Shown here: piece after piece, positions 1 through 8,857 of the stretch
How the letters are laid out: each line of letters starts with the position of its first letter
Numbering within the stretch: the stretch's first letter is position 1
Source of the DNA: Thiodiazotropha sp040506195
Lineage (GTDB): Bacteria; Pseudomonadota; Gammaproteobacteria; Chromatiales; Chromatiaceae
Length of the DNA stretch: 64,000 nt
Direction of reading: 5' to 3'
Assembly (NCBI GenBank): GCA_040506195.1
Contig: JBEVXH010000006.1
Location: forward strand, 186,001-250,000
Position numbers and translations under genes: made by a program
Notes under the pieces: model-generated
What the model was told of the DNA's origin: nothing
The model's input: only the letters and a program-made list of their open reading frames with translations
Databases searched by the model: none

Positions 1-2971
1 TCAGCACCCACTCGCTGATCGGCAGGATCTGTCCCGACTCCTCGGCTGCGGGAAGAATGATATCGGGTTTGATCTCACCCTGTTGTGGATGATTCCAGCG
101 CAACAGCGCTTCAGCGCTCACCAACTCTTCCTCGCTGTTGTACTGGGGCTGGAAATGGAGAACTAACTGGTCGTTTGCCAGTGCCAGCCTGAGGTCGTGC
201 TGTAGACGCAGATGCTCCTCTGCCGCCTGTTGCATCCTGGGAAGAAAGAAGCGGATGGTATTGCGACCGGCATCTTTGGCCCGGTACATCGCGGTATCGG
301 CAAATTTGAGGATATCGTCAGCGGTTTCGTTGTTCATCGGGAAAATCACGATACCGATACTGGGTGTGATGTGAAGTTCGTTACCGTTGATCGTATAAGG
401 CTCCGATATGGTCCTGAGAATCTTATTCGCGCCTTGTTGGGCTTGCTGCGCCGCCAGCTGAGGGTCCCCGCTCAATTCAGAAAACAGCACCACGAATTCG
501 TCGCCACCGAGCCGGGAGGCAGTATCTTCATCGCGGATCTGCTCAGTCAATCTGATGGCCACCTCCCGCAGCAGCAGATCCCCGATATTGTGTCCCAAGG
601 AGTCGTTAATGGTCTTGAAATGGTCCAGGTCCATAAACATGATCGCACCACGGTGGTTGTGTCGCAGGCAGCGAGCCCGTGCCTGACTGAGGCGATCCAG
701 CAATAAGCGTCTATTCGGCAGTTCGGTAAGGGCATCGAATGTGGCCTGGTGTTCCAGTCGCTCCATTGCGTGTATGCGTTCGATCTCGGCACTGACGCGG
801 GCAGCGATAATATCCATCACGTCCACCCATTCATGTTCCATGAACAAGGGTTTGCTCGATGTAACCCAGACGATACCTGTTACCCTGCCTGTACGATCCT
901 TGATAGGTGTGCCGGCATATCCCTGGGCCTTCAGTAAGACCAGATTCTCGTTGCCGGGAAACAGGTCCTGCACTCCCTGTGTGTAGAGCCGGGCGCCGTC
1001 TTTGATCACGACATCGCAGGGCGTCCCAGCCAGTGTGTATTCAAAATCATCAATGGATTTGTTGTTGACAATGGTTGCCAGAGCCTTGATACGGCCGTTA
1101 CCGATCAGCTCGCCGATATTGGCCCCATCGGCATCGAACCAGCGGCAAAGTTCCTGTGCGACATGCGTGAAGAAATCACCATCGGTGATGCCCACCATAC
1201 TGCGCATTAACGTATGCATGGTGTCGGCTGCCCGCTTTCGATCAGAGATTTCCTGATGGGTGCCGCAGACGCGAGTGGGGCGGTTGCTGCTCGGTTCATG
1301 TTCCACGGCGCCGCCGGAACCCTCGATCCATGTCCAGCGGCCATCGTTGTGGCGCATTCGGAACTCTACGTTGTAGGGAACGCCATCCTCGATATGCTGC
1401 ATAATGATCGGCATCACCCGCTCTCTATCCACTGGGTGTAGGCGGCTGCGCCAATCCTCGATATTGCCTTTCAGGTCATCCGGCACCAATCCCAGCATAT
1501 CCATCCATCTGCTGTTCACCGTCAATTCGTTTGTGGTCAGGTTCCAATCCCAGAAGCCCAGCGTGGCGCCTTTGATGACCAGGGAGAGTTGTCTTTCCGT
1601 ATCCCGTTGCAGACTGATGTCCATGATCGAGACAGGAATGCGGCGAGCCTCGTCAATGGTGTGTGAGAGAGGAAAAGAGATCTGCAGCTGTATCGGTCTG
1701 CCATCGGCTGCAAGCATGGAGATCTCCGCAGTGAATACCCGCTTTTTTTCGCTGCTTGCGATGAGAAACTCCTTGAATGCGGTGAACACATCAGGCGTGT
1801 AGCTCTCCGGCAGCCAATGTTGCAGTTCATACAAAGTGTCAACGGCGAAAAGGCGCAGGGTGGCCGGGTTTGCGTTCACGATGCGGATCAGCTGAATATA
1901 TTCAGCAAGCTCCTGTGGATGGTTGTCTAGATAACTGCGGATATCCTTCACGCCTGAGTCGGTGAGTTCCTGCAGTTTGATCAGGGCCCTGGAGCTGTCA
2001 CCCTCGCAGAGCGCAATGGCAACGCCGTTGAAGAATTGTCGATATTGTGCCTCCTGGGTAATCAGTTTTTGACTCTTGCGGCTGTGTTTCAGGTTGAGGA
2101 TCTGCGCCAGGATAAACAGTGCGATGATCACAAGACTGCTCATCAGGAGCACCTGCAATATCCAGGTCGGTATCTTCTCTTCTATGGGTGTTTCCGGCTC
2201 GAATAAGGTCCTCAGGTTTTGTTGGTAGGCTGAAAGGTCATCAATTTTCATGATCGCCAAATGGTATTCCAGCCGTTTCTTTACATAATCGGCACTGGGT
2301 GATTTTCGCGATATGGCAAGACGTATATCCTGAGGCATCAGTACAATGGGACTGGCGATGGCGGGGTAGATATGACCCCGTGCAGCGCCAAACAGGCGGT
2401 TGACCAGGCCGGCGTCCGCGTTTCCTAGGGAGACGGCGCGCAGGACTCTGTCATAGGTGTCGTATTCGATGAGATCACAGGTGATGAGAAACGATTCGCA
2501 CAGAGATTCAAGACCGCCCGCACCAGTGATATACACATCATCCCGCAATACGGCGATACGTTTCCCGTCCAGGTCCGGAAAAGACTTGATCGGTGACGTT
2601 TCAGAAATGAAAATCTGCGCCCAATTGCTGATCAGGCCTTGCTCGATGAACAAAAACTGCTGTTGTCTGGCTGTGTTGATTGCTATGGCCGGCAGCAGGT
2701 CTATCTTGCCGGTGGCAAGGCGCTGCAGGTTTTCGCTCCAGGTGCCGGCTACGTAGTGCAGTTTCCAGCCCTCCTTGGAAGCGATGTCATTGAGAGTCTC
2801 TATGAACAGGCCACCGGGACTCCCTGTCTGATTGACAGTGACGAGGGGTGGATTGTTATAGATGCCGACTTTTAACAAAGTAGCCGACTGATCGGCTTGA
2901 ATGACTTCTACTAATAGGATTGAAAAGAGCAGGAAATACCTTCCAATAGTATTGACAGCTCGTCTCCGCAT
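1..2971 (-). CDS. Membrane-anchored PAS-GAF-GGDEF-EAL protein with N-terminal solute-binding domain (3' end outside window)
   Basis: Cyclic-di-GMP metabolism protein; I read it from the reverse complement, and it is open at base 1. The start is the ATG at 2971. The N-terminal signal-like helix is followed by a periplasmic binding domain of the SBP_bac_3 or phosphonate type (about residues 30-250, with KVGIYNNPPLV and FPDLDGKRIAVLRDD). A transmembrane helix follows near 265-287 (WILQVLLMSSLVIIALFIL). After it come PAS/PAC segments (WNLTTNELTVNSRW, WTWIEGSGG), a GAF-like region, a GGDEF domain with intact SRLGGDEF near residue 820, and the start of an EAL domain with EALLRW near residue 952. 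The GGDEF signature is canonical, so diguanylate cyclase activity is plausible. The EAL catalytic residues lie beyond the window, so phosphodiesterase activity cannot be judged. The architecture suggests that a periplasmic ligand controls c-di-GMP turnover. Confidence 0.9.
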   Translation of the reverse strand, partial: MRRRAVNTIGRYFLLFSILLVEVIQADQSATLLKVGIYNNPPLVTVNQTGSPGGLFIETLNDIASKEGWKLHYVAGTWSENLQRLATGKIDLLPAIAINTARQQQFLFIEQGLISNWAQIFISETSPIKSFPDLDGKRIAVLRDDVYITGAGGLESLCESFLITCDLIEYDTYDRVLRAVSLGNADAGLVNRLFGAARGHIYPAIASPIVLMPQDIRLAISRKSPSADYVKKRLEYHLAIMKIDDLSAYQQNLRTLFEPETPIEEKIPTWILQVLLMSSLVIIALFILAQILNLKHSRKSQKLITQEAQYRQFFNGVAIALCEGDSSRALIKLQELTDSGVKDIRSYLDNHPQELAEYIQLIRIVNANPATLRLFAVDTLYELQHWLPESYTPDVFTAFKEFLIASSEKKRVFTAEISMLAADGRPIQLQISFPLSHTIDEARRIPVSIMDISLQRDTERQLSLVIKGATLGFWDWNLTTNELTVNSRWMDMLGLVPDDLKGNIEDWRSRLHPVDRERVMPIIMQHIEDGVPYNVEFRMRHNDGRWTWIEGSGGAVEHEPSSNRPTRVCGTHQEISDRKRAADTMHTLMRSMVGITDGDFFTHVAQELCRWFDADGANIGELIGNGRIKALATIVNNKSIDDFEYTLAGTPCDVVIKDGARLYTQGVQDLFPGNENLVLLKAQGYAGTPIKDRTGRVTGIVWVTSSKPLFMEHEWVDVMDIIAARVSAEIERIHAMERLEHQATFDALTELPNRRLLLDRLSQARARCLRHNHRGAIMFMDLDHFKTINDSLGHNIGDLLLREVAIRLTEQIRDEDTASRLGGDEFVVLFSELSGDPQLAAQQAQQGANKILRTISEPYTINGNELHITPSIGIVIFPMNNETADDILKFADTAMYRAKDAGRNTIRFFLPRMQQAAEEHLRLQHDLRLALANDQLVLHFQPQYNSEEELVSAEALLRWNHPQQGEIKPDIILPAAEESGQILPISEWVL

Positions 2972-3203
2972 AGTCGCAGTTCCGGTGAAATACAGTCCTA
3001 ACCAGAAGCATAGCGCTTTGAAAACCGAATGTTGGGTAATATTTCATGTTGCAGGGGCTTCATTACCTTGATCGGTTCCTGCCTGGCCTTGCGCCGGATG
3101 TAGTCAGTCAGACAATGTGTAGCGAGGGGTGGATCGCCAGGCTCGCGATAGCGTTTTGTCGAGACTCTATATTTTTGATTTATAGGGTATTTATGGTTAA
3201 CGG

Positions 3204-3232
3204 TTTACCGGCCAACCGGCACCTCCTATAAT
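3204..3232 (+). promoter_or_regulatory. guaB sigma70 promoter with GC-rich discriminator
   Basis: The -35 element TTTACC (3204-3209) and a perfect -10 TATAAT (3227-3232) are separated by 17 bp. The -10 is followed at once by GCCCGG, a GC-rich discriminator. Discriminators of this kind are associated with stringent (ppGpp) and growth-rate control of promoters such as E. coli guaB. The distance to the guaB ATG is 38 bp. No clear PurR-type palindrome was seen. Confidence 0.7.
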
Positions 3233-3270
3233 GCCCGGTTTATTTCACCCCACCTGCCGGAATAAATGCT

Positions 3271-4734
3271 ATGCGTGTAATCGAGGAAGCCCTCACATTC
3301 GACGATGTACTTCTGGTACCGGCCCACTCTCAGGTGCTCCCTAAAGATGTAGACCTACGGACCAAGCTGACCCGTGGGATTGCGCTCAGTATCCCCCTGG
3401 TTTCCGCAGCCATGGATACAGTGACCGAGGCCCGTTTCGCTATTGCACTCGCCCTGGAAGGGGGTATAGGGATCGTGCACAAGAATATGACCCCGCAGCA
3501 GCAGGCCGCCGAGGTCGCCAAGGTCAAGAAATATGAGAGCGGCGTCATTCGTGAACCCATAACGGTTGGACCCTATGTCAGTATCGGCGAGGTTGTCGAG
3601 CTGACCCGGGCGAGAAATATCTCCGGGGTACCGGTTGTGGATGGTGAAGAGTTGGTCGGCATCGTGACAGGCCGGGATCTGCGATTCGAGCGAAAGATGG
3701 ATGATCCAGTGCGTAACATTATGACTAAAAAGGAGAATTTAGTTACGGTCAAGGAAGGTGCAAATCGCGACGAGGTACTGCAACTACTGCATAAACACCG
3801 TATCGAGAAGGTGCTTGTGGTGGATGACGATTTCTCGCTGCGCGGCATGATTACGGCAAAGGATATTCAGAAGGCCAAGGACTATCCAGGCGCCTGTCGC
3901 GATGAACATGAACGTCTCAGAGTGGGCGCTGCGGTGGGTGTCGGCGCGGGTACCGAGGAGCGGGTGGATGCACTGGTCAAGGCCGGTGTCGATGTGGTGG
4001 TGGTGGATACCGCCCATGGCCACTCCCAGGGCGTGCTCGACCGGGTTGCCTGGGTCAAGAAGGAGTATCCCGACGTGCAGGTGATCGGCGGTAATATCGC
4101 CACCGGGGAAGCCGCCAGCGACCTGGTCAAAGCGGGCGCGGATGCGGTCAAGGTGGGAATAGGTCCCGGTTCCATCTGTACCACTCGCATCGTTGCCGGC
4201 GTGGGTGTGCCCCAGGTGACTGCGGTAACGAATGTTGCCAAGGCCCTGGAAGGTACCGGCGTGCCGCTGATTGCCGATGGCGGCCTGCGCTACTCAGGGG
4301 ATATCGCCAAGGTCCTGGCTGCAGGCGCCTATTCTGTGATGATCGGCGGAATGTTTGCCGGCACCGACGAGGCCCCCGGCGAGGTAGAGATCTACCAGGG
4401 CCGCTCCTACAAGTCCTATCGGGGTATGGGCTCACTGGGCGCCATGTCCGGCAAGGATGGCTCAAGCGACCGATATTTCCAGGAGACCAATGAAAAGGAG
4501 AAACTGGTGCCGGAGGGTATCGAGGGCCGGGTTCCCTACAAAGGGCCTGTGGTCGGCGTCATCTACCAGGTGATTGGAGGAATCCGTTCCAGCATGGGTT
4601 ATACCGGTTGTGCCAACATCGACGAGATGCGCACCAAGCCGGTGTTCGTGCGGGTCACCAATGCGGGCGTCACCGAGTCCCATGTGCACGACGTCACCAT
4701 TACCAAAGAAGCCCCCAACTATCGGCGCGATTGA
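3271..4734 (+). CDS. guaB: Inosine-5'-monophosphate dehydrogenase
   Basis: Converts IMP to XMP with NAD+, the committed step of GMP synthesis in the cytoplasm. The protein has 487 residues, the usual bacterial length. It starts MRVIEEALTFDDVLLVPAHS, typical of the family. A CBS-domain pair lies at about residues 95-205 (VGIVTGRDLRF, HRIEKVLVVDD). The catalytic loop GPGSICTTR places the nucleophile at Cys303. The flap region YRGMGSLGAMSGKDGSSDRY is intact. guaA begins one base after the stop codon, so the two genes form an operon and are probably translationally coupled. The ribosome binding site is weak. Confidence 0.98.
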   Translation: MRVIEEALTFDDVLLVPAHSQVLPKDVDLRTKLTRGIALSIPLVSAAMDTVTEARFAIALALEGGIGIVHKNMTPQQQAAEVAKVKKYESGVIREPITVGPYVSIGEVVELTRARNISGVPVVDGEELVGIVTGRDLRFERKMDDPVRNIMTKKENLVTVKEGANRDEVLQLLHKHRIEKVLVVDDDFSLRGMITAKDIQKAKDYPGACRDEHERLRVGAAVGVGAGTEERVDALVKAGVDVVVVDTAHGHSQGVLDRVAWVKKEYPDVQVIGGNIATGEAASDLVKAGADAVKVGIGPGSICTTRIVAGVGVPQVTAVTNVAKALEGTGVPLIADGGLRYSGDIAKVLAAGAYSVMIGGMFAGTDEAPGEVEIYQGRSYKSYRGMGSLGAMSGKDGSSDRYFQETNEKEKLVPEGIEGRVPYKGPVVGVIYQVIGGIRSSMGYTGCANIDEMRTKPVFVRVTNAGVTESHVHDVTITKEAPNYRRD

Positions 4735-4735
4735 C

Positions 4736-6313
4736 ATGACGACTGATATCCATGCCCATCGGATCCTGATCCTCGATTTCGGCTCCCAATATACCCAGTT
4801 GATCGCCCGCCGCGTGCGCGAAGCGGGTGTCTATTGCGAGATATTCCCCTACGACAATCCCGGTCAGGGACTTGCCGGGGTGAAGCCGGCCGGCGTCATC
4901 CTCTCGGGCGGACCGGAAACGGTAACCTCCGATGAGGCGCCGGCGGCGCCAAGCGAGGTATTCGGGCTTGGCGTACCGATATTGGGAATCTGCTATGGCA
5001 TGCAGACCATGGCGGCTCAGCTTGGTGGCGAGGTGGCCTCGTCGGACAGGCATGAGTATGGCTATGCTCAGGTACGCGCCAGGGGCCACTCCCGGCTGCT
5101 CAAGGATATCGAGGACCATACCAGCAAGGAGGGATATGGTTTACTGGATGTCTGGATGAGTCATGGCGATCGTGTGGAGTCCCTTCCCGAGGGATTCAGG
5201 GTGATCTGCGAGACGGAGAATGCGCCTATCGCCGGTATTGCCGATGAATCGCGCGATTACTATGGCCTGCAGTTCCATCCCGAAGTCACCCATACCCGCC
5301 AGGGCCAACGCATCATCGAGCGTTTTCTGTTCGGGATCTGCGGTTGCGAGGTGTTGTGGACGCCGGGCAAGATCATCGAGGACACCCTCCACCATGTGCG
5401 TGAACAGGTCGGTGACAAGCAGGTCGTGCTGGGCCTCTCCGGCGGTGTCGACTCTTCCGTCGTGGCGGCGATGCTGCATCGTGCCATCGGCGATCAGTTG
5501 ACCTGCGTGTTTGTCGATAATGGCCTGTTGCGCCTCAATGAGGGCGATCAGGTGATGGCCACCTTCGCCGAACATATGGGTGTCAAGGTGATCCGGGTTG
5601 ATGCGGAGGATCGTTTTCTCAAGACGTTGAGCGGGATTGCCGAACCTGAGCAGAAGCGCAAGATTATCGGTAATCTTTTCATTGATATCTTCGAGGAGGA
5701 GGCAGGTAAGCTGGAAGATGTCTCTTTTCTTGCCCAAGGTACCATCTATCCCGATGTGATCGAGTCGGCGGGCGCAAAGTCGGGCAAGGCCCATGTCATC
5801 AAGTCCCATCACAATGTGGGGGGATTGCCCGACTATATGAAGCTGGAACTGGTTGAACCACTGCGTGAGTTGTTCAAGGACGAGGTCCGCAAGATCGGTG
5901 TCGAACTGGGTCTGCCTTACGAAATGATCTACCGCCATCCCTTTCCCGGACCGGGTCTCGGAGTGCGCATCCTCGGCGAAGTGAACAAGGAGTATGCCGA
6001 TTTGCTGCGGCAGGCCGATCACATCTACATCGAAGAACTCTATAAACACAATCTCTACGACGAAGTCAGCCAGGCCTTTGCCGTCTTCCTGCCGGTCAAG
6101 TCTGTCGGTGTGGTGGGGGATGCCAGGGCATATGAGTATGTCGTTACGCTCAGGGCGGTGAAGACGGTGGATTTCATGACGGCCAAGTTCGCCCATCTGC
6201 CGTTCGAGTTTCTCGAAGAGGTGTCGCGCAGAATCATCAATGAGGTCCAGGGTATATCCCGGGTAGCCTATGACATCTCCAGCAAACCGCCTGCTACCAT
6301 TGAGTGGGAGTGA
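4736..6313 (+). CDS. guaA: GMP synthase (glutamine-hydrolysing)
   Basis: Aminates XMP to GMP using glutamine and ATP. I chose the ATG at 4736, one base after the guaB stop, because it gives 525 residues (the E. coli length) and the start MTTDIHAHRILILDFGSQY. The class I glutamine amidotransferase triad is visible: Cys86 in GICYGMQ, and His181 and Glu183 in QFHPEV. The PP-loop LSGGVDSSV of the ATP pyrophosphatase domain follows. The C-terminus VAYDISSKPPATIEWE is intact. The last four codons, GAG TGG GAG TGA, are the core of the attachment-like repeat that recurs downstream, so this 3' end appears to have been an integration target while remaining functional. Confidence 0.98.
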   Translation: MTTDIHAHRILILDFGSQYTQLIARRVREAGVYCEIFPYDNPGQGLAGVKPAGVILSGGPETVTSDEAPAAPSEVFGLGVPILGICYGMQTMAAQLGGEVASSDRHEYGYAQVRARGHSRLLKDIEDHTSKEGYGLLDVWMSHGDRVESLPEGFRVICETENAPIAGIADESRDYYGLQFHPEVTHTRQGQRIIERFLFGICGCEVLWTPGKIIEDTLHHVREQVGDKQVVLGLSGGVDSSVVAAMLHRAIGDQLTCVFVDNGLLRLNEGDQVMATFAEHMGVKVIRVDAEDRFLKTLSGIAEPEQKRKIIGNLFIDIFEEEAGKLEDVSFLAQGTIYPDVIESAGAKSGKAHVIKSHHNVGGLPDYMKLELVEPLRELFKDEVRKIGVELGLPYEMIYRHPFPGPGLGVRILGEVNKEYADLLRQADHIYIEELYKHNLYDEVSQAFAVFLPVKSVGVVGDARAYEYVVTLRAVKTVDFMTAKFAHLPFEFLEEVSRRIINEVQGISRVAYDISSKPPATIEWE

Positions 6314-6466
6314 CCGGAATTTGTAACGCATTGAAATATAATAATAAAAACAATCCAATCGATAATATAACCTACATCATCAATGGTGTTTTTCATGGTA
6401 TATTCCGCGCGCTGTAACGTAAAAAGCAGCAATACCATGAGTGGTAGATTGGCGTAATCATGGTAT
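6302..6466 (+). repeat. Attachment-like site A: guaA core plus type-1 right arm (attL-like)
   Basis: The core GAGTGGGAGTGA (6302-6313) is the guaA terminus. The right arm carries AATGGTGT (6382-6389), CATGGTAT (6394-6401), the inverted ATACCATG (6432-6439) and CATGGTAT (6459-6466). The offsets core to first octamer (80 bp), first to second (12), second to inverted (38) and inverted to last (27) match site B exactly. There is no left arm because guaA coding sequence occupies that side, as expected for attL. The arm is AT-rich and contains no gene; it fills the space between guaA and the next gene's 3' end at 6575. Confidence 0.85.
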
Positions 6467-6574
6467 CAGCGGTCGGCACTGAGATATCGCCTTTTGAACG
6501 AGCGTGGCGTGATTATGCTGGTGGACACTGTTGATCACGGTGCCTACCCCATTTCCGAAAAGCGTGTCCTTGCG

Positions 6575-7828
6575 TTATTTCAGTGCCTGCCAACCAGATA
6601 CGGCTTTGGCGAACTCTTCTTGAAATGCCGGACGTTTGATGTTGTCCTTTTTGACTTTGAGTGCGAAGTCACGCCAGCGAGACGGATCACGCAACACATC
6701 AACCAACACATGCTGGATCTTTTTCATTACCTGTGCCTTGCGGATGTATTCCTTGCGCGGGGCGCTAGTCTTGAGGTTGCCGAGACCCGATAAATAGTAT
6801 TTGAGAATCGCGTCGGGATACCTGCCTTCAAGACGCTTGGCGGTCTGCAGTTCATAGGAGCTGTCCCAGGCGTAGAGGGGATAGCGGCTTCGGGTCAGCA
6901 CGGCCACCGCTTCCTCATGCTCTTTGCGGTGCATGCGGATGCGGAGTTGCTCCGTGTCCCAGGCGTTTTCCAGCTGTGCGAGAATTTTCGCTTCGTAACG
7001 CTTCCATTCGGTAGCCGTGCACAGTTTTCGAAATGCCTTGTACTTGTCACAGGTCAGAGGATCGGTCGCCTGATCGAACTGTAACGTCAGGTAGCGTTCG
7101 CGGTTGCCAGCGGATTTGACCCGCTTGGCAACGAACTGGCGCAATTCATCCATGCGGCCCTTTCCGCGGAGCAGTCCTGTCTCCGCGACCTCCATGGCCT
7201 TCTGCTTTTCACCGGCCCTCCAGTGGAAGTCCGCCAAGTCGAAATAGTCGGTACCAGTGGCCAGTTTACGCTGGCGCAGCTCGAGATATTTTCCCCGGTC
7301 GCCGAGTTGGCGATAGATGCGGCGGGCATGGTCGATTTTCCAGTCCCCGCCCATGGTCTCGAAGGCTTCTGCGAGTACACGCCAATCGTCGTCGGTGTAA
7401 CAGGCCGCATAGGCCAAGTCGTAGAGATCGTCGTCAAGTCCGGCATTACCACTTTCGATATAGGGCAGGGCGTTGTCGAGAAGCTTTTGCCGGTAGTCTG
7501 CATCGACCTTTTTCCGTGAAAGCGCCTGTGCGATCTCCTGCAACAGGCTCGAAACATGGATGTCGATATCATAATCGCCGCCACCGTAAGCATCCAGCTC
7601 ATCCAGATTCGGCGCGAGTTCGGCCCACAAGGCCAGCAGTTTTTCACCCTCGGACTGTTTCTTCCTGCTGGGTGACAGGGCAGTGTGCCTGTTCAGGTAG
7701 TCGAGGCATTCACGCCGGACAGCCGGGCGTGTGCTTGCCACGCGGACGAGCAGATCAACCAGCTTCGCTTTCGATACTGTTTTGAGCAAGGTTGCCAGAA
7801 GATCATCCTGTTTGTGTCTTTTTACCAC
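6575..7828 (-). CDS. Helical-repeat protein, DUF6880/SWIM-associated-like, last gene of module I operon
   Basis: A 417-residue soluble protein made almost entirely of predicted alpha helices in TPR-like pairs (for example DFHWRAGEKQKAMEVAETGLL and KYLELRQRKLATGTDYFDLADFH). The N-terminus DDLLATLLKTVSKAKLVDLLVRVA resembles helical proteins that accompany SWIM zinc fingers or are named DUF6880, but I recognise no SWIM CxCx motif. This family call is weak. It begins 6 bases after the stop of the SEC-C gene and shares its strand, so it is probably the third gene of an operon with the ATPase. No catalytic motif, signal peptide or membrane segment is seen. A scaffold or protein-interaction role is inferred from the fold type alone. 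Confidence 0.75.
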   Translation of the reverse strand: MVKRHKQDDLLATLLKTVSKAKLVDLLVRVASTRPAVRRECLDYLNRHTALSPSRKKQSEGEKLLALWAELAPNLDELDAYGGGDYDIDIHVSSLLQEIAQALSRKKVDADYRQKLLDNALPYIESGNAGLDDDLYDLAYAACYTDDDWRVLAEAFETMGGDWKIDHARRIYRQLGDRGKYLELRQRKLATGTDYFDLADFHWRAGEKQKAMEVAETGLLRGKGRMDELRQFVAKRVKSAGNRERYLTLQFDQATDPLTCDKYKAFRKLCTATEWKRYEAKILAQLENAWDTEQLRIRMHRKEHEEAVAVLTRSRYPLYAWDSSYELQTAKRLEGRYPDAILKYYLSGLGNLKTSAPRKEYIRKAQVMKKIQHVLVDVLRDPSRWRDFALKVKKDNIKRPAFQEEFAKAVSGWQALK

Positions 7829-7834
7829 GAACTT

Positions 7835-8857
7835 TTACTTGCGAAGCTGAAATTGAACGATCTGACCCAGTAACGGCAAGGACTTTACCCGGTACTCGTG
7901 ACACAGGAGTTCGTCGGAAACCGGCTCCACCGTAGCCAGGCCCAGAAAGCCTGCGAAGTGTACCAGCGAGCGCCAGGTGTAACCGCGGCGCACTGTCTCA
8001 TCGGGGGAAATTACCTGGCTCGCTGGAATTTCATCCAACAGTTGCGGAAAGGCGCCCAGGAAGGCATCTTCATAAAATATCTGCGGCCGCCAGGTGTCAC
8101 CGTAGTGTGTAAGCAGGTAAAGTGTGAACAGGAAGGCGCTCTGCATGAATCGCAATTCAGGATAGCCGTCCCGGTATGCCCAGTTGAACTGTTCGACATA
8201 GGCCCTGAACAGTCTGGGATAGATGGCGCTCATGCCATCCCCGGCCAGCAACCGGCGACAATCGCGGCTGAGGATGAACCGGCCCTTGTATTTGCGAATC
8301 AACCCCGCCAGTTCGGCCACAAGGCGGGTGATATGCAGATCGTCAAAATCCTCCTCACGATTGATGCTACCAAACCGGGTTTTCTCCTGATATTTCTGTT
8401 TGCCCAAGTAGGTCAGCGCGGCCTCGCGGCAGAAGTTGCGCGGCAGGTTGCCCTTGGCGGTCGGTTTGAGGCCCTGCTCACCGATGGCGTCGGTCAATAG
8501 CTGGAACAGGGTCAGTATCGGCGCTGTCGGGGTGGTATCAAGCACTTCGGGGAAGCTGACCAGTTCCGGGGATGTAAACGGGAGGTTGAGCATCCAGTGC
8601 ATCTGTTCAGGTGATAAACCGTGAAACTCGTCCAGCGGCCGACGGTTTTGCTGTTGGGTCATCTGGTCCAGAAATGCCTGCGCCTCTTCCAGTGAGTTGA
8701 ATTGCCGACCTTCGAGTGCTGGGCGTAAGGTTTCGGATATGCCTGCCGCGCCATGGCCGGATGCTGTGCTGCCCTCCTTGCCCAGGCAGCAGTGCTTGAA
8801 TTTCTTTCCGCTGCCACAGGGGCAGGGGGCATTGCGACCTATGGCCGGTGTTTTCAT
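7835..8857 (-). CDS. SEC-C motif protein, middle gene of module I operon
   Basis: A 340-residue protein whose N-terminus MKTPAIGRNAPCPCGSGKKFKHCC is a textbook SEC-C zinc motif (CxCx8CC), the element found at the end of SecA and in many stand-alone bacterial proteins. In most family members the motif is C-terminal or binds a partner; here it is the very N-terminus. The remainder is alpha-helical with many aromatic residues (FNWAYRDGYPELRFMQSAFLF) and no domain I can name. The ATG overlaps the stop of the upstream ATPase gene by four bases, which indicates translational coupling. A chaperone-like or ribosome/SecB-like interaction through the zinc motif is possible, but the role is unknown. Confidence 0.85.
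   Translation of the reverse strand: MKTPAIGRNAPCPCGSGKKFKHCCLGKEGSTASGHGAAGISETLRPALEGRQFNSLEEAQAFLDQMTQQQNRRPLDEFHGLSPEQMHWMLNLPFTSPELVSFPEVLDTTPTAPILTLFQLLTDAIGEQGLKPTAKGNLPRNFCREAALTYLGKQKYQEKTRFGSINREEDFDDLHITRLVAELAGLIRKYKGRFILSRDCRRLLAGDGMSAIYPRLFRAYVEQFNWAYRDGYPELRFMQSAFLFTLYLLTHYGDTWRPQIFYEDAFLGAFPQLLDEIPASQVISPDETVRRGYTWRSLVHFAGFLGLATVEPVSDELLCHEYRVKSLPLLGQIVQFQLRK

Noticed and set aside
5141..6358. 405-codon minus-strand frame opposite guaA
   Set aside because: Mirror of a highly conserved housekeeping gene; no motif and no plausible start signal.
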